64,000 nucleotides of DNA from Limnohabitans sp. (lineage in GTDB: Bacteria > Pseudomonadota > Gammaproteobacteria > Burkholderiales > Burkholderiaceae_C): positions 1 to 64,000 of the forward strand of contig VERE01000009.1 in the NCBI GenBank assembly GCA_018882835.1, in the 5' to 3' direction. Both the position numbers and the translations under genes were made by a program. Positions 49,713 to 61,627 of this stretch are shown one piece after another; the stretch's first letter is position 1; every line of letters starts with the position of its first letter. The notes under the pieces were generated by a model. It was not told where the DNA came from. It ran no database searches and saw only the letters and a program-made list of their open reading frames with translations.

Positions 49713-52430
49713 TCAGAGGTTGGGCGCCAGCATGCGCTGCAAATCATCCACCGCCACCCCTTGGCGCTGGGCCAGATCTTTCACCTGGTCCGGTCCCACG
49801 CGCCCCACGTTGAAATAAGTGCTCTGTGGGTGGCTCAAATAAAAACCGCAGACACTGGCCGCGGGTGACATCGCCAGGCTTTCGGTGAGCGACATGCCGA
49901 TTTCCTCGCAGCGCAACAAGCTGAACATGTCACGCTTCACGCTGTGGTCTGGGCAAGCCGGGTAACCGGGCGCAGGCCGAATGCCCTGGTAAGCCTCTTT
50001 GATCAAGGCTTCGTTGCTCAGGTTTTCGTCTGCGGCATAGCCCCAGAGGTCTTTGCGCACGCGCTCGTGCATGCACTCGGCCAAGGCCTCTGCCAGCCGG
50101 TCGGCCAAGGCCTTGAGCATGATGGCGCTGTAGTCATCATGGTCGTCGTTGAAGTATTTTTCTTTGGCCTCCACGCCAATGCCCGCCGTCACCGCAAACA
50201 CGCCGACATGATCGGCCACGCCCATGGGTGCGACAAAATCGGACAGACAGCGGTTGGGGCGTCCGGCGGGTTTCTCGGTTTGTTGGCGCAGGCCATGCCA
50301 GGTCAGGGCCGGCGCCGTGCGTTGCGCGTCTTGCCACAAAACGATGTCATCTCCCTGGCTGTTGGCAGGGTACAAGCCCATGACCGCCTGCGCCGTCAGC
50401 CAGCGTCCTTCGATCAATCGCTTCAACATGCGGCGCCCATCGCTGAGCACGCGCACAGCCTCGGCCCCCACCACCTCGTCTTTCAAAATGGCGGGGTACG
50501 GCCCGGCCAGGTCCCAGGTTTGGAAGAATGGGCCCCAGTCGATGAACCTTTCAAGCTCGGCCAGATCAAAGTTCTTGAAAACCCGACGGCCAATGAATTT
50601 CGGTGCGGGCGGGACATAGGCTTGCCAGTCCATGGGTGTGGCATTCGCGCGCGCCTGCGCCAAGCTCAGCAGGGGCGTCTGCTTCTTGTTCGCGTGAAGT
50701 TGCCGCACCTGCTCGTAATCGGCCTTGATGTCGGCGATGTACTGGCTGGCCTGCTCGGACAACAAGTTCTGCGCTACGCTGACGCTGCGCGAGGCGTCTG
50801 GCACATAAACCACCGGGCCTTCGTAATGCGGCGAAATTTTCACCGCCGTATGCACGCGGCTGGTGGTGGCGCCACCAATCAACAAAGGAATTTTGCGCAG
50901 CCGGAAGTGGTCATCCTTTTGCATCTCGGAGGCCACCACCTGCATTTCTTCCAAACTGGGGGTGATCAATCCCGACAGGCCGACGATGTCAGCGCCCTCC
51001 ACTTTGGCGCGCGCCAGAATTTCATGGCAAGGCACCATCACGCCCATGTTGATGACTTCAAAGTTGTTGCATTGCAACACCACAGTGACGATGTTTTTGC
51101 CAATGTCATGCACATCGCCCTTGACGGTGGCAATCACAATCTTGCCCTTGGTGCGCACCTCTTGGCCCGCCGCTTCCTGCTGGCGTTTCTCTTCTTCGAT
51201 GTAGGGTATCAGGTGGGCCACGGCCTGCTTCATCACCCGCGCGCTCTTGACCACTTGCGGCAGGAACATCTTGCCCTGGCCAAAGAGGTCGCCCACGATA
51301 TTCATGCCGTCCATCAAGGGGCCTTCAATCACATGCAAGGGGCGGCCCCCCTTGGCCAGCACTTCGCGGTAAGCCGCCTCCGTGTCTTCCACAATGAACT
51401 CTGTGATCCCTTGCACCAGCGCATGCGCCAGTCGCTGCGACACCGACACCGGCGCCTCGGGCGTGCCGCGCCAGGCATATTTCTGGCTCTCGTCTTTGGC
51501 CGCGCCCTTGGCCGACTCGGCAATTTCCACCAAGCGCTCGCCAGCGTCAGGGCGGCGGTTCAGCACCACATCTTCGACACGCTCGCGCAAGCCGGGCTCG
51601 AGGTCGTCATAGACCCCGACCATGCCGGCGTTGACAATGCCCATGTCCATGCCGGCCTGAATCGCATGGTAGAGAAAGACGGTGTGAATGGCCTCGCGCA
51701 CCGGGTCGTTGCCCCGGAAGCTGAACGACACATTGGATACCCCACCAGACACCTTGGCGCCCGGCAGGTTGTGCTTGATCCAACGGGTGGCTTCAATGAA
51801 GTCCACCGCATAGTTGTTGTGCTCTTCAATGCCGGTGGCAATGGCAAAAATATTGGGGTCAAAAATGATGTCCTCGGCCGGAAAACCCACCTCGTCGACC
51901 AGGATGTTGTAAGCCCGCTCACAGATTTCAATCTTGCGCTGGAAGGTGTCTGCCTGGCCTTGCTCATCAAAGGCCATGACCACGGTGGCCGCGCCGTAAC
52001 GGCGGATCAACCGGGCTTGACGTTTGAACTCGGCCACGCCTTCCTTCATCGATATGGAATTGACAATGCCCTTGCCCTGAACGCAACGCAGGCCGGCCTC
52101 AATCACGCTCCACTTGGAGCTGTCAATCATGATGGGCACGCGCGCAATGTCGGGCTCGGAGGCAATCAGGTTGAGGAAGCGCACCATGGCCGCCTGGCTG
52201 TCAAGCATGGCCTCGTCCATGTTGATGTCGATGACTTGTGCGCCGTTTTCCACTTGCTGGCGCGCCACCGCCAAAGCTTCTTCGAACTGGCCGTTCAAAA
52301 TCATGCGGGCAAAGGCTTTGGAGCCGGTAACGTTGGTGCGCTCGCCAATGTTGACAAACAGGCTGTCGGCGCCAAGCGTCACCGGCTCGAGGCCAGAGAG
52401 TTTCATCGGGGGAAGGGCGGGTCGGGTCAT
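49713..52430 (-). CDS. metH: Methionine synthase, C-terminal portion (pterin-binding, cobalamin-binding, AdoMet-activation domains)
   Basis: [69 protein letters not shown]. Confidence 0.96.
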   Translation of the reverse strand: MTRPALPPMKLSGLEPVTLGADSLFVNIGERTNVTGSKAFARMILNGQFEEALAVARQQVENGAQVIDINMDEAMLDSQAAMVRFLNLIASEPDIARVPIMIDSSKWSVIEAGLRCVQGKGIVNSISMKEGVAEFKRQARLIRRYGAATVVMAFDEQGQADTFQRKIEICERAYNILVDEVGFPAEDIIFDPNIFAIATGIEEHNNYAVDFIEATRWIKHNLPGAKVSGGVSNVSFSFRGNDPVREAIHTVFLYHAIQAGMDMGIVNAGMVGVYDDLEPGLRERVEDVVLNRRPDAGERLVEIAESAKGAAKDESQKYAWRGTPEAPVSVSQRLAHALVQGITEFIVEDTEAAYREVLAKGGRPLHVIEGPLMDGMNIVGDLFGQGKMFLPQVVKSARVMKQAVAHLIPYIEEEKRQQEAAGQEVRTKGKIVIATVKGDVHDIGKNIVTVVLQCNNFEVINMGVMVPCHEILARAKVEGADIVGLSGLITPSLEEMQVVASEMQKDDHFRLRKIPLLIGGATTSRVHTAVKISPHYEGPVVYVPDASRSVSVAQNLLSEQASQYIADIKADYEQVRQLHANKKQTPLLSLAQARANATPMDWQAYVPPAPKFIGRRVFKNFDLAELERFIDWGPFFQTWDLAGPYPAILKDEVVGAEAVRVLSDGRRMLKRLIEGRWLTAQAVMGLYPANSQGDDIVLWQDAQRTAPALTWHGLRQQTEKPAGRPNRCLSDFVAPMGVADHVGVFAVTAGIGVEAKEKYFNDDHDDYSAIMLKALADRLAEALAECMHERVRKDLWGYAADENLSNEALIKEAYQGIRPAPGYPACPDHSVKRDMFSLLRCEEIGMSLTESLAMSPAASVCGFYLSHPQSTYFNVGRVGPDQVKDLAQRQGVAVDDLQRMLAPNL

Positions 52431-52454
52431 GGGCTCACCTGGAAAAGTCACGTC

Positions 52455-52526
52455 AGGCGAGCGTCGTTGCGAAACAAGCCCCAAGCCTGACCCGTGCCGA
52501 ACAGCGGGCTGCAACGCTCCTTGGGA
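52455..52526 (-). ncRNA. S-adenosylhomocysteine (SAH) riboswitch
   Basis: Minus strand CCCAAGGAGCGTTGCAGCCCGC...GTCAGGCTTGGG...CGCAACGACGCTCGCC; matches the SAH aptamer pattern (GAGGAGCGyUGC..CAGGCUCG..CAACGGCGCUC) with P1 compensated to CCCAAG/CTTGGG; lies directly upstream of metH C-terminal ORF. Confidence 0.88.
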
Positions 52527-52546
52527 GATTTGATTTTAACAGCGGC

Positions 52547-53590
52547 TCAGCCCGCTTCGCGGTAGAACGGGCCTGCCGACAAGGCCCGAATCGGCAAGCC
52601 ATGCACGGCCTGGCCAATGGCGCCAATGTGCTCTGGCGTGGTGCCACAGCACCCGCCCACGATGTTGACCAAGCCTTCGGCGGCGAACTCATGCAACAAA
52701 CGGCTGGTAACTTCGGGCGTTTCATCAAAGCCGGTGTCGCTCATGGGGTTGGGCAAGCCTGCGTTGGGATAGCAACTGATGTAAGTGTCAGCCGCCACCT
52801 TGGCCAGCTCTTGCAAATAGGGGCGCATCAGCGCGGCCCCCAAGGCGCAATTCAGACCCACCGCCAAGGGTTGCGCGTGACGTACCGAGTGCCAGAACGC
52901 AGTGACTGTCTGGCCCGACAAAATGCGACCCGAGGCATCGGTGACCGTGCCACTGATGAACAAGGGAAGCCGCTCGCCGCTGGCTTCGAAGTATTCGTCA
53001 ATCGCAAACAAGGCTGCTTTGGCATTGAGGGTGTCAAAGATGGTTTCCACCAGCAAGGCATCGACGCCGCCTTCCACCAAAGCTTGCACCTGGTCGTAGT
53101 AGGACTTCCGCAGTTGCTCGAAATCCACATTGCGGGCGCCCGGATCGTTCACATCCGGGCTGATGCTGGCGGTCTTGGGGGTCGGGCCCAGGGCGCCCAC
53201 CGCAAAACGCGGTTTGTCGGGCGTGGAGAATTTGTCGCAGGCGGCCCTGGCGAGCCGGGCAGAGGCCAAGTTCATGTCACGCACCCACTCTGCCATGTCG
53301 TAGTCATCCTGGGCAATTGTGGTCGCACCAAAGGTGTTGGTTTCAATCAGGTCTGCGCCCGCCGCCAGGTAGCCCTCGTGAATGTCACGAATGATGTCGG
53401 GGCGTGTCAGGCTCAACAACTCGTTGTTGCCTTTGACGTCTTTGTGAAAACTCTGAAACTGCTCGCCACGGTACTGCGCCTCGGTCAGCTTGAAGCGCTG
53501 GATCATGGTGCCCATGGCACCATCGAGCACCAGGATGCGCTGCGCAAGCAAATGGGGAAGTTCTTTGGCGCGGGTATAGGAGACGTTCAT
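52547..53590 (-). CDS. Methionine synthase, N-terminal homocysteine S-methyltransferase domain (separate ORF)
   Basis: [59 protein letters not shown]. Confidence 0.95.
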   Translation of the reverse strand: MNVSYTRAKELPHLLAQRILVLDGAMGTMIQRFKLTEAQYRGEQFQSFHKDVKGNNELLSLTRPDIIRDIHEGYLAAGADLIETNTFGATTIAQDDYDMAEWVRDMNLASARLARAACDKFSTPDKPRFAVGALGPTPKTASISPDVNDPGARNVDFEQLRKSYYDQVQALVEGGVDALLVETIFDTLNAKAALFAIDEYFEASGERLPLFISGTVTDASGRILSGQTVTAFWHSVRHAQPLAVGLNCALGAALMRPYLQELAKVAADTYISCYPNAGLPNPMSDTGFDETPEVTSRLLHEFAAEGLVNIVGGCCGTTPEHIGAIGQAVHGLPIRALSAGPFYREAG

Positions 53591-53624
53591 GGGGGGATTG
53601 TAAGAAGGTGGACAATAAGCCCCC

Positions 53625-54017
53625 ATGCAACACCTGCTTCCCCGCGAATCCTGGGCTTTGATGCAAGCCGACCCTGAGGTCTTGATGATCGACATCCGCA
53701 TGGAAATTGAATCCATGTATGTCGGCCGCCCGCCTGGCGCGCACAATATTCCCTGGTACGAATACCCCGATTTCACACCCGATCCTGCCGGATTTTGTAG
53801 CAGCGTAGAAGCCGAGGCCGGCAGCAAAGATCGCCCCATTTTGTTGCTGTGCCGAAGTGGCCAACGCTCCGTCGATGCTGGCAACGCCCTCGAGGCCGCT
53901 GGCTTTCGACGGGTGATCAACGTCCTGCACGGCTTTGAAGGCGACTTGAATGCCGCGTTTCATCGCTCGAGCGTGAACGGCTGGCGCTTTGACAAGCTCC
54001 CTTGGGAGCAAATGTGA
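53625..54017 (+). CDS. Rhodanese-like domain protein
   Basis: [26 protein letters not shown]; active-site loop LLCRSGQRS. Confidence 0.92.
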   Translation: MQHLLPRESWALMQADPEVLMIDIRMEIESMYVGRPPGAHNIPWYEYPDFTPDPAGFCSSVEAEAGSKDRPILLLCRSGQRSVDAGNALEAAGFRRVINVLHGFEGDLNAAFHRSSVNGWRFDKLPWEQM

Positions 54018-54084
54018 TTTCGGCGCCAGCCGCTGCGGTACTGGCGCACATTTGGAAACGCAGGATGGCCGTGACAATCGGCGC

Positions 54085-55992
54085 ATGACTTTGTCAGAAG
54101 CCCCCTCCCCCGCATTGCGCACGCTGAACGAGGTGTTCGGCTACCCCGCGTTTCGCGGTCCGCAGCAAGCCATCATTGAGCACGTCTGTGCGGGTGGTGA
54201 TGCCCTGGTGCTGATGCCTACCGGCGGTGGCAAATCGCTTTGCTACCAAATTCCGGCCCTGGTTCGCCAACAGGCTGGGCTGGGCGTGACCGTGGTCATC
54301 TCTCCACTGATCGCCCTGATGCACGACCAGGTTGGCGCGCTGCATGAGCTCGGCGTCGAAGCAGCGTTCCTCAACTCCAGCTTAAGCGGCGAAGCAGCCT
54401 ACGCCGTCGAGCAGCAACTGCGCCAGGGCAACATGACCTTGTTGTACGCCGCGCCCGAGCGTGTGACAACGCCGCGCTTTCAGGCCATTCTGGACAGCCT
54501 GCTGGCGCGCGGCCAGTTGAGTTTGTTTGCCATTGACGAGGCCCACTGCGTCAGCCAATGGGGCCATGATTTCCGACCAGAATACCGCGTGCTGACCCTG
54601 TTGCATGAGCGCTACCCCAGTGTGCCGCGCATGGCGCTGACGGCCACGGCCGACACAGTGACGCGCGCCGACATCATCGAGCGCTTGGAATTGCGCTCGG
54701 CCGCACAGTTTGTCAGCAGCTTTGATCGGCCGAACATTCGGTACACCATCGTTGAGAAGCGCGAACCGTTTCAGCAGCTCTTGCGCTTCATTGCCTCTGA
54801 ACACCAGGACCCTGCAGGCCACGACAGCGGCATTGTGTATTGCCAGTCACGCAGACGGGTCGAAGAAGTTGCAGCGCAGTTGCGCGAGGAGGGCATGCAT
54901 GCCTTGGCTTACCACGCCGGCATGGATGCCAAACTTCGCCAACAGAACCAGGACCGCTTCTTGCGGGAAGAGGGCTGGATCATGGTCGCCACCATTGCCT
55001 TTGGCATGGGCATCGACAAGCCCGATGTACGCTTCGTGGCGCATCTGGACATGCCCAAAAACATGGAAGGCTATTACCAAGAAACCGGTCGCGCAGGCCG
55101 TGACGGCCAAAGCGCCAATGCCTGGATGTGTTACGGCCTGCAAGACGTGGTTCAGCAAAGGCGCATGATCGACGAGGGCCCGGCGGACGAGGTTTTCAAA
55201 CAAGGCCTTCGCGAAAAGCTCGACGCCTTGTTGGCCTTGGCTGAGGCCACCGACTGTCGCCGCGTGCGCTTGCTGCATTATTTTGGCGAAACCTATCACC
55301 CCAGCGAGGCACAGGGCTCACAGAGCGTGCAGAGGCTGCGTTGCATGAACTGCGATAACTGCTTGCAACCGCCAGCGGTATGGGACGGCACCGACGCTGC
55401 GCTCAAGCTCTTGTCCACCATCTACCGCATCCATCGCATGCATGGCATGCAGTTTGGCGCCGCTCACTTGATGGACATCGTGCGCGGCAGGCGCTCCGAC
55501 AAAGTGATGCAACACGGCCATGATGCCCTCAGCACGTTTGGGCTGGGGGCAGAGTACAGTGAAGTGCAGCTTAGGGGGGTGGTGCGACAGCTGTTGGCCA
55601 TTGGCGCGCTGGGGCTGGACGCACAGGCCTTCAACACCCTGTACCTCACGGAAAAGTCAAAGGCTGTGCTCAAGGGAGAACTGAAAGTGTCTTTGCGCGA
55701 GGCGCTTCGCTTGCCTCGCATCGTCAAGCCCCGTGAAGCCGGCGCACGCCAGACGTTGCCGCTGGACCCGGGCGGCCAGCAACGCATGCTGGCCTTGAAG
55801 GCCTGGCGCAGCGAGGTCGCGCGGGCGCACAATTTGCCCGCTTATGTCATTTTTCACGATGCCACTCTGGAAGCCATTGCGCATCGCGCTCCTCAAAGCT
55901 TGGGTGATTTGCAGGACATCAGCGGCATCGGCGCCAAAAAACTGGCCGCTTATGGCGAAGAAGTCTTGCGGGTTGTAGCATTGGGCGCATGA
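54085..55992 (+). CDS. recQ: ATP-dependent DNA helicase RecQ
   Basis: [50 protein letters not shown] zinc region; HRDC domain. Confidence 0.97.
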   Translation: MTLSEAPSPALRTLNEVFGYPAFRGPQQAIIEHVCAGGDALVLMPTGGGKSLCYQIPALVRQQAGLGVTVVISPLIALMHDQVGALHELGVEAAFLNSSLSGEAAYAVEQQLRQGNMTLLYAAPERVTTPRFQAILDSLLARGQLSLFAIDEAHCVSQWGHDFRPEYRVLTLLHERYPSVPRMALTATADTVTRADIIERLELRSAAQFVSSFDRPNIRYTIVEKREPFQQLLRFIASEHQDPAGHDSGIVYCQSRRRVEEVAAQLREEGMHALAYHAGMDAKLRQQNQDRFLREEGWIMVATIAFGMGIDKPDVRFVAHLDMPKNMEGYYQETGRAGRDGQSANAWMCYGLQDVVQQRRMIDEGPADEVFKQGLREKLDALLALAEATDCRRVRLLHYFGETYHPSEAQGSQSVQRLRCMNCDNCLQPPAVWDGTDAALKLLSTIYRIHRMHGMQFGAAHLMDIVRGRRSDKVMQHGHDALSTFGLGAEYSEVQLRGVVRQLLAIGALGLDAQAFNTLYLTEKSKAVLKGELKVSLREALRLPRIVKPREAGARQTLPLDPGGQQRMLALKAWRSEVARAHNLPAYVIFHDATLEAIAHRAPQSLGDLQDISGIGAKKLAAYGEEVLRVVALGA

Positions 55993-56402
55993 GCACGCAC
56001 GACCTGTCGACCCTGCAGCAAGCCCTGTCCGATTACTTTGCGCCGTGGGTGCAGGCCTTGAACCTGCAAGTGGTTTCTGCCAACACCAGCAGCGTGGTCG
56101 TGCGAATGCCCAGCAGCAAGCAGCTGTCCAGGGTGGGCGACATGTTGTGCGGGCAAGCCATGATGGCAGCCGCAGACACGGCGATGGTGTTGGCGCTGAT
56201 TCAACATTTCGGCGGCTTTCGCCCCTGCACCACCGTTCAGCTCAGCAGCAGTTTTCTCAAGCCTTTGTCCCAACAGGACGCTTTGATCGAGGCCCGCGTC
56301 TTGCGGGCCGGCAAGTCCCTGGCCTTTGGCGAAATTGACCTGCGGGGCGCCGAGGATGGCAAAACAGCCAGCCGATTCACCACAACCTACGCGCTGCTCT
56401 GA
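55989..56402 (+). CDS. PaaI family hotdog thioesterase
   Basis: [26 protein letters not shown]...[12 protein letters not shown]; 4-bp overlap with recQ. Confidence 0.88.
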   Translation: MSTHDLSTLQQALSDYFAPWVQALNLQVVSANTSSVVVRMPSSKQLSRVGDMLCGQAMMAAADTAMVLALIQHFGGFRPCTTVQLSSSFLKPLSQQDALIEARVLRAGKSLAFGEIDLRGAEDGKTASRFTTTYALL

Positions 56403-56490
56403 GCCTGTCGGCGAAACCGCCACCCAGGCGCCAAACCACGTCCGGCAACCGACCCCTTTGGGGAACCAAAACTTGATATCGTATAAAACT

Positions 56491-56505
56491 ATGCAAGTTT
56501 TGCAT
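56491..56505. promoter_or_regulatory. Palindrome ATGCAA-GTT-TTGCAT upstream of pckG
   Basis: Perfect 6-bp arms adjacent to an AT-rich ATATCGTATAAAAC segment. Confidence 0.45.
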
Positions 56506-56602
56506 GGAATCGTCAGGTAACTTTGTGGGCTGATTCATAAAATTGTCATCCCGCGCCTTCCGCCATCCTTCAAAGCTTGGAATGGGGTGCGGCAAAAGTG
56601 AG

Positions 56603-56647
56603 TTGAGGTCAGGCGTCTGCCACAGCGTCTGCGGGGCCTGACCTCAA
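56603..56647 (+). promoter_or_regulatory. Leader stem-loop upstream of pckG
   Basis: TTGAGGTCAGGC-N21-GCCTGACCTCAA, perfect 12-bp arms, followed by CCAATTTTTG and then the pckG RBS. Confidence 0.7.
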
Positions 56648-56672
56648 CCAATTTTTGACTTAGGAGCTCCCG

Positions 56673-58523
56673 ATGAACGCACCCGCCATGCAAGGCCTTG
56701 CCTTGAATACGCCTGCTTATGTGAAAAATGCCAAGCTGATTGCCTGGGTTGCCGACATGGTGGCCTTGTGCAAGCCAGAAGCTGTTTACTGGTGTGACGG
56801 CAGCGAAGAAGAATACGCCCGCCTGTGCCAGCAATTGGTCGACGCAGGCACCTTCAAAAAGCTGAACCCCACCAAGCGCCCGAACTCCTTTTTGGCCTGC
56901 TCGGATCCCAGCGATGTGGCCCGCGTGGAAGACCGCACTTACATCTGCTCGGCGAAAAAAGAAGACGCCGGCCCCACCAACAACTGGATGGCACCCGCTG
57001 AAATGCGCGCCACGCTGCACCCCCTGTTTGATGGCTGCATGAAGGGCCGCACGCTGTATGTGGTGCCGTTTTCCATGGGCCCGCTGGGCAGCCCGATTGC
57101 CCACATCGGCATCGAGTTGTCGGACAGCCCCTATGTGGCCGTCAACATGAAAATCATGACCCGCATGGGCAAAGCCGTGTTTGACGTGATGGGCACGGAC
57201 GGGGAGTTCGTGCCTTGCGTGCACACCGTGGGCGCGCCTCTGCAGGCTGGCCAAAAAGACAGCGCCTGGCCCTGCAACAAAACCAAATACATCGTGCACT
57301 ACCCGGAAACCCGTGAAATTTGGTCTTATGGCTCGGGCTATGGCGGCAATGCCTTGCTGGGCAAGAAATGTTTTGCGTTGCGCATCGCTTCCAACATGGG
57401 CCGCGACCAAGGCTGGCTGGCCGAACACATGCTGATCCTGGGCGTCACCAACCCCCAGGGCAAGAAATACCATGTGGCCGCGGCTTTCCCCAGCGCCTGT
57501 GGCAAAACCAATTTCGCCATGCTGATTCCACCCGCAGGCTTTGAGGGCTGGAAAGTCACCACCATTGGCGACGACATCGCCTGGATCAAGCCTGCCGCCG
57601 ATGGCCGTCTGTATGCCATCAACCCGGAAGCCGGCTACTTTGGCGTGGCTCCTGGCACCAACACGCTGACCAACCCCAATTGCATGGCCAGCCTGGACAA
57701 GAACGTGATCTTCACCAACGTGGCCCTGACCGACGATGGTGATGTGTGGTGGGAAGGCATGGGCGATGCCCCGGCCCATTGCATCGATTGGCAAGGCAAA
57801 GACTGGACCCCCGCCATTGCCAAGGAAACGGGCGCCAAGGCGGCCCATCCGAACGCCCGCTTCACCGTCGCCGCCGTGAACAACCCGGCGCTGGACAACG
57901 CCTGGGATGACCCCAAAGGGGTGGCCATCGACGCCTTCATTTTCGGCGGCCGCCGCTCCACCACCGTGCCCCTGGTCACCGAAGCCCGCAACTGGGTGGA
58001 AGGTGTCTACATGGCGGCCACCATGGGTTCGGAAACCACCGCTGCCGCCACGGGCGCCCAGGGCGTGGTGCGGCGTGACCCGTTTGCGATGTTGCCTTTT
58101 GCGGGCTACAACATGAGCGATTACTTCCAGCATTGGCTGAACCTGGGCCAGCAACTGACCCAGTCGGGCGCTGCACTGCCGCGCATTTACACCACCAACT
58201 GGTTCCGCAAAGGCGAAGATGGCAAGTTTGTGTGGCCCGGCTACGGCGAGAACATGCGCGTACTGAAGTGGATGATCGACCGCATCGAAGGCTCGGCCCA
58301 GGGCCAGGAACACATTTTTGGCATCAGCCCTTCCTACGAGGAGCTCAACTGGACCGGCCTGAATTTCACGGCGGATCAGTTCAAAACGGTGACCAGCATC
58401 GACAAAGCGGCTTGGCAAGCCGAATTGAAGCTGCACAGCGAGCTCTTCGAGCAATTGGCCTACCACTTGCCCAGCGCCTTGACGGCGACCAAAGCCGAGT
58501 TGGAAAAACGTCTCGCGGCTTAA
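56673..58523 (+). CDS. pckG: Phosphoenolpyruvate carboxykinase (GTP)
   Basis: [53 protein letters not shown]. Confidence 0.97.
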   Translation: MNAPAMQGLALNTPAYVKNAKLIAWVADMVALCKPEAVYWCDGSEEEYARLCQQLVDAGTFKKLNPTKRPNSFLACSDPSDVARVEDRTYICSAKKEDAGPTNNWMAPAEMRATLHPLFDGCMKGRTLYVVPFSMGPLGSPIAHIGIELSDSPYVAVNMKIMTRMGKAVFDVMGTDGEFVPCVHTVGAPLQAGQKDSAWPCNKTKYIVHYPETREIWSYGSGYGGNALLGKKCFALRIASNMGRDQGWLAEHMLILGVTNPQGKKYHVAAAFPSACGKTNFAMLIPPAGFEGWKVTTIGDDIAWIKPAADGRLYAINPEAGYFGVAPGTNTLTNPNCMASLDKNVIFTNVALTDDGDVWWEGMGDAPAHCIDWQGKDWTPAIAKETGAKAAHPNARFTVAAVNNPALDNAWDDPKGVAIDAFIFGGRRSTTVPLVTEARNWVEGVYMAATMGSETTAAATGAQGVVRRDPFAMLPFAGYNMSDYFQHWLNLGQQLTQSGAALPRIYTTNWFRKGEDGKFVWPGYGENMRVLKWMIDRIEGSAQGQEHIFGISPSYEELNWTGLNFTADQFKTVTSIDKAAWQAELKLHSELFEQLAYHLPSALTATKAELEKRLAA

Positions 58524-58562
58524 GCCTCACACATCCCGCTAGAAACGGCATGGAGGCCTTGT

Positions 58563-58982
58563 TCAGGCCTCGCTGGCGGCCTGCGCGCGCTGGATGTCGG
58601 CCATCACGCGCGGATCGATCTGGGCGTATTGCCACATCAATGCCGTCTGGCGGGCTTCATGGCGGGCTTGGTTCCAGCGCAGCAGGGCTGGGCGCAAGCC
58701 ATGCGAGAAACGGCGCACGGGCTGGGCCAGCAATGCGAGACCCGCAAAGGCCACCAGCCACAAGGCAATCCAAGCTGCCAGCAAATGGCCATCGGTCCAT
58801 GTTTCAATGACCTGGTTGGCCACCACAACCAAGGTCGAGACCCAGGCCGCCAGCAGCAATGAGGCCAAGCCGCGGGCGCCCTCAAACGACTGCGTGGCTT
58901 GCTTGAAGCTCTCCACAGCGTGTTCTGCGCGCACCACACCGGGGTGCTGGACGGGGTAATCGGTGTGAACAAAAGCGGTCAT
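58563..58982 (-). CDS. Hypothetical small membrane protein
   Basis: 139 aa with two hydrophobic segments (LASLLLAAWVSTLVVVANQVI; LLAAWIALWLVAFAGLALLA). Confidence 0.75.
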   Translation of the reverse strand: MTAFVHTDYPVQHPGVVRAEHAVESFKQATQSFEGARGLASLLLAAWVSTLVVVANQVIETWTDGHLLAAWIALWLVAFAGLALLAQPVRRFSHGLRPALLRWNQARHEARQTALMWQYAQIDPRVMADIQRAQAASEA

Positions 58983-59064
58983 TTGAAGTCCTTTCAGTGT
59001 CAGCGCAGACAAACTGCATGCCTTCAAATATAGGGTTATCACTAATATTCTTCAAATTATGTTT

Positions 59065-59080
59065 AATGATGTGTATCATT
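59065..59080. promoter_or_regulatory. Palindrome AATGAT-GTGT-ATCATT, candidate LysR operator
   Basis: Perfect 6-bp arms in the AT-rich divergent intergenic region. Confidence 0.45.
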
Positions 59081-59090
59081 CATAAAATCA

Positions 59091-60074
59091 ATGAATAGCC
59101 CTCGCCCCATCAACTTCCGTACCCTGGATCTGAATTTGCTCCGGGTGTTTGATGTGGTGATGTCGGAGCGCAGCCTGACCCGCGCTGCCATGCTGTTGGC
59201 CCTGACCCAACCCGCCGTCAGCAATGCCTTGCGGCGTTTGCGGGACACTTTGGGAGACCCTTTGTTGCAACGCCAGGGGCAGGGCCTGGCACCCACGCCA
59301 CGGGCCTTGGCTTTGTGGCCTGTGGTTCGCGAGGCCTTGCAGCAGCTGGAGCGCACACTGACGCCCGGCGAGTTCGACGCAGCCCATGCCCACTCAACCT
59401 TTGTGATCGCCATGGCCGATGCCACGGCCGCCGAATTGATCCCGGGTTTGTCCGATATTCTTGAAAAAGAGGCCCCAGCCGTGGCTTTGCGCGTCTTGCC
59501 CTTGACCACGCGCGATCCACGCAACCTGCTGGCGCAAGAAAGTGTGGATTTGGCCGTTGGTTATTTTCCTGCTGTACTGGCCGACTTGACCGCCAAAGCC
59601 CAAGCGGGAGAACCGATCGGGGTAGACCATCACCGGTTGTTCCAGGGAGAATACGTTTGTGTCATGCGACGCAACCACCCGCTGGCCCAAAGGCCTTTGA
59701 CGCTGGATGCTTACTGCGCTGCGCGCCATCTGCTGGTGAGCTTTTCAGGTCGGCCATTTGGTTTCGTAGACGAAGCGCTGGCTGCTATGGGGCGGCAACG
59801 CCACATCGTGCTCACCGTCAATCAATTTGCCACCGCAGGCCGGGTGGTGGCGCAATCCAATCTATTGACGGTGTTGCCCAGGCATTTCTTGCGCGTGACG
59901 GGCATGTTGGCGTCCTTGCACGTGCAAGAGCTGCCGTTTGATGTGCCGAAAATTCACATCGACATGCTGTGGCGCCGACACACACGGGATGCCAGCGCCC
60001 ATCACTGGTTGCGCGATGCCGTGCTGCGCGCCTCGCGGGGCGCCTGGGCTCAAACCTTGACCGGGCCGGCCTGA
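59091..60074 (+). CDS. LysR family transcriptional regulator
   Basis: NFRTLDLNLLRVFDVVMSERSLTRAAMLLALTQPAVSNALRRLRDTLGDPLLQRQGQGLAPT. Confidence 0.95.
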   Translation: MNSPRPINFRTLDLNLLRVFDVVMSERSLTRAAMLLALTQPAVSNALRRLRDTLGDPLLQRQGQGLAPTPRALALWPVVREALQQLERTLTPGEFDAAHAHSTFVIAMADATAAELIPGLSDILEKEAPAVALRVLPLTTRDPRNLLAQESVDLAVGYFPAVLADLTAKAQAGEPIGVDHHRLFQGEYVCVMRRNHPLAQRPLTLDAYCAARHLLVSFSGRPFGFVDEALAAMGRQRHIVLTVNQFATAGRVVAQSNLLTVLPRHFLRVTGMLASLHVQELPFDVPKIHIDMLWRRHTRDASAHHWLRDAVLRASRGAWAQTLTGPA

Positions 60075-61627
60075 CCCCGCTGCACTTGAAACACTGCCTG
60101 GGTCGTCAAACTGTCCCGCGTGCCTGCAGGAAAGGGCGTGGTTCTGAATTCGGCGCGCATGGCCTCCGGGCTGACATCGAGCAAGGTGTAGCCGCGCTCG
60201 TCGGCACGCGCGTGCAGCAAATCCGGGTTGCTGCTGCGGATCAACGACAGTGGGCCTTCGGACAAGCCTCGCGAGGTAATGGAGGTCGTGACAAACTCAG
60301 TGGCCAAAGGCGGTGATTGGCTGTCGTTGGCCTGCATTCGCAGCGGTGCGGCCACATTCATGTGCACATCGCCGCCCAAAGTCACCACGTCTTGCAAGCG
60401 CGCATCGGCAATGGTTTGCAACAGACGTTGCCGCGCCAGCGGGTAGCCATCCCAGGCGTCTGTGTAGGTGGTGCGCCCCATTGGCGTGTCCACACGGGTC
60501 GAGCTGATCTGGGTGGCTTGCGCCAGTATTTTCCAGCGCCGGGTGGAGGCACTCAAGCCTTCGGCAAGCCACCGCTCCTGGGCCTGGCCTAACATGCTGC
60601 GTGCAGGGTTGTCCAGTTCGGCGCAAGTGGTCACCACCCGACCCCCACCTTTCAGCGGGTCGGGGCACGCCTGCGGGTCGCGGTATTGACGGCAGTCCAG
60701 GGTCCACAAATCGGCCAGCTGGCCCCAGGCCCAGCGATCATGCAAACGCATGGAAGCCTTGTACGGGCTGGTGGGATCCGGCCCCAGCAACAAGGGTTGG
60801 TGCTCGAAATAGGCCTGGTAAGCCGCCGCACGGCGGGCCAGGAAAACGACCGGGTCGGTGTAACGCGCATCTTGGTTGTTGGCGTAATCGTTGACAACCT
60901 CATGGTCATCCCACATCAACACCCAGGGATGGGCCGCATGGGATGCCTGCAGCAAGGGGTCGCTTTTGTACTGGGCGTAACGCTCGCGGTAGGCTGGCAA
61001 GGTCATGGGCTCGCCCCCCGTGTGCTGCCGTACCGCATACCGTGGGTTGGAGCTTTCGTAAATGTAGTCGCCGACAAACAACACGAAGTCCAGCGACTGC
61101 GCCGCAATGTCGCGGTGGGCAATGTATTGCCCCTGCTCGAAATGCTGGCAGGATGCCAGCGCAATGCGCAACTGTTTGACGGCGGCGTCTGGCAAAGGCG
61201 CGGTGCGGGTGTGGCCCACCCGGCTCAGGGCATCGCCACAGCGAAAGCGGTACCAATAATCGCGGCCGGGTGCCAGCCCCTGCAAATGCACATGCACGCT
61301 GTGGCCCCGGGTGCCATCGGTGACTTGTTGTCCCTTGAACAACGGTCGCCGCAAGGCTTCGTCGGCAAACACTTCCCATTCGACCTTGAGGCTTTCTTCG
61401 GTTTGCGCGCTCAGGCGACGGTCTTCATCGCTGACCAGCAAGCGCGTCCATAACAGGACGGCATCGGGCCGCGGCCGGCCACTGGCAACGCCCAAACTGA
61501 AGGGGTTGTTTTTCCAGGGTCGGGCTTGGTCTGCAGGCTGGGTCAACGCCCGCTGCCAGGGCGCCAGGGCCAGGGCCAGGGCTCCCGCTTGAAGTTGTCG
61601 CTGAAACGCGCGGCGGGACAGAGTCAT
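60050..61627 (-). CDS. Alkaline phosphatase D family protein (PhoD-like)
   Basis: Twin-arginine start [70 protein letters not shown]. Confidence 0.93.
   Translation of the reverse strand: MTLSRRAFQRQLQAGALALALAPWQRALTQPADQARPWKNNPFSLGVASGRPRPDAVLLWTRLLVSDEDRRLSAQTEESLKVEWEVFADEALRRPLFKGQQVTDGTRGHSVHVHLQGLAPGRDYWYRFRCGDALSRVGHTRTAPLPDAAVKQLRIALASCQHFEQGQYIAHRDIAAQSLDFVLFVGDYIYESSNPRYAVRQHTGGEPMTLPAYRERYAQYKSDPLLQASHAAHPWVLMWDDHEVVNDYANNQDARYTDPVVFLARRAAAYQAYFEHQPLLLGPDPTSPYKASMRLHDRWAWGQLADLWTLDCRQYRDPQACPDPLKGGGRVVTTCAELDNPARSMLGQAQERWLAEGLSASTRRWKILAQATQISSTRVDTPMGRTTYTDAWDGYPLARQRLLQTIADARLQDVVTLGGDVHMNVAAPLRMQANDSQSPPLATEFVTTSITSRGLSEGPLSLIRSSNPDLLHARADERGYTLLDVSPEAMRAEFRTTPFPAGTRDSLTTQAVFQVQRGQAGPVKV

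Noticed and set aside
49944-52490. 848-aa ORF on + strand antisense to metH
   Set aside because: Lies entirely opposite a clear metH gene; composition (His/Gln/Val-rich, no domains) is typical of antisense frames in GC-rich codon usage.
56535-58466. 643-aa ORF on - strand antisense to pckG
   Set aside because: Opposite a well-supported pckG; no recognisable motifs; GC-frame artefact.
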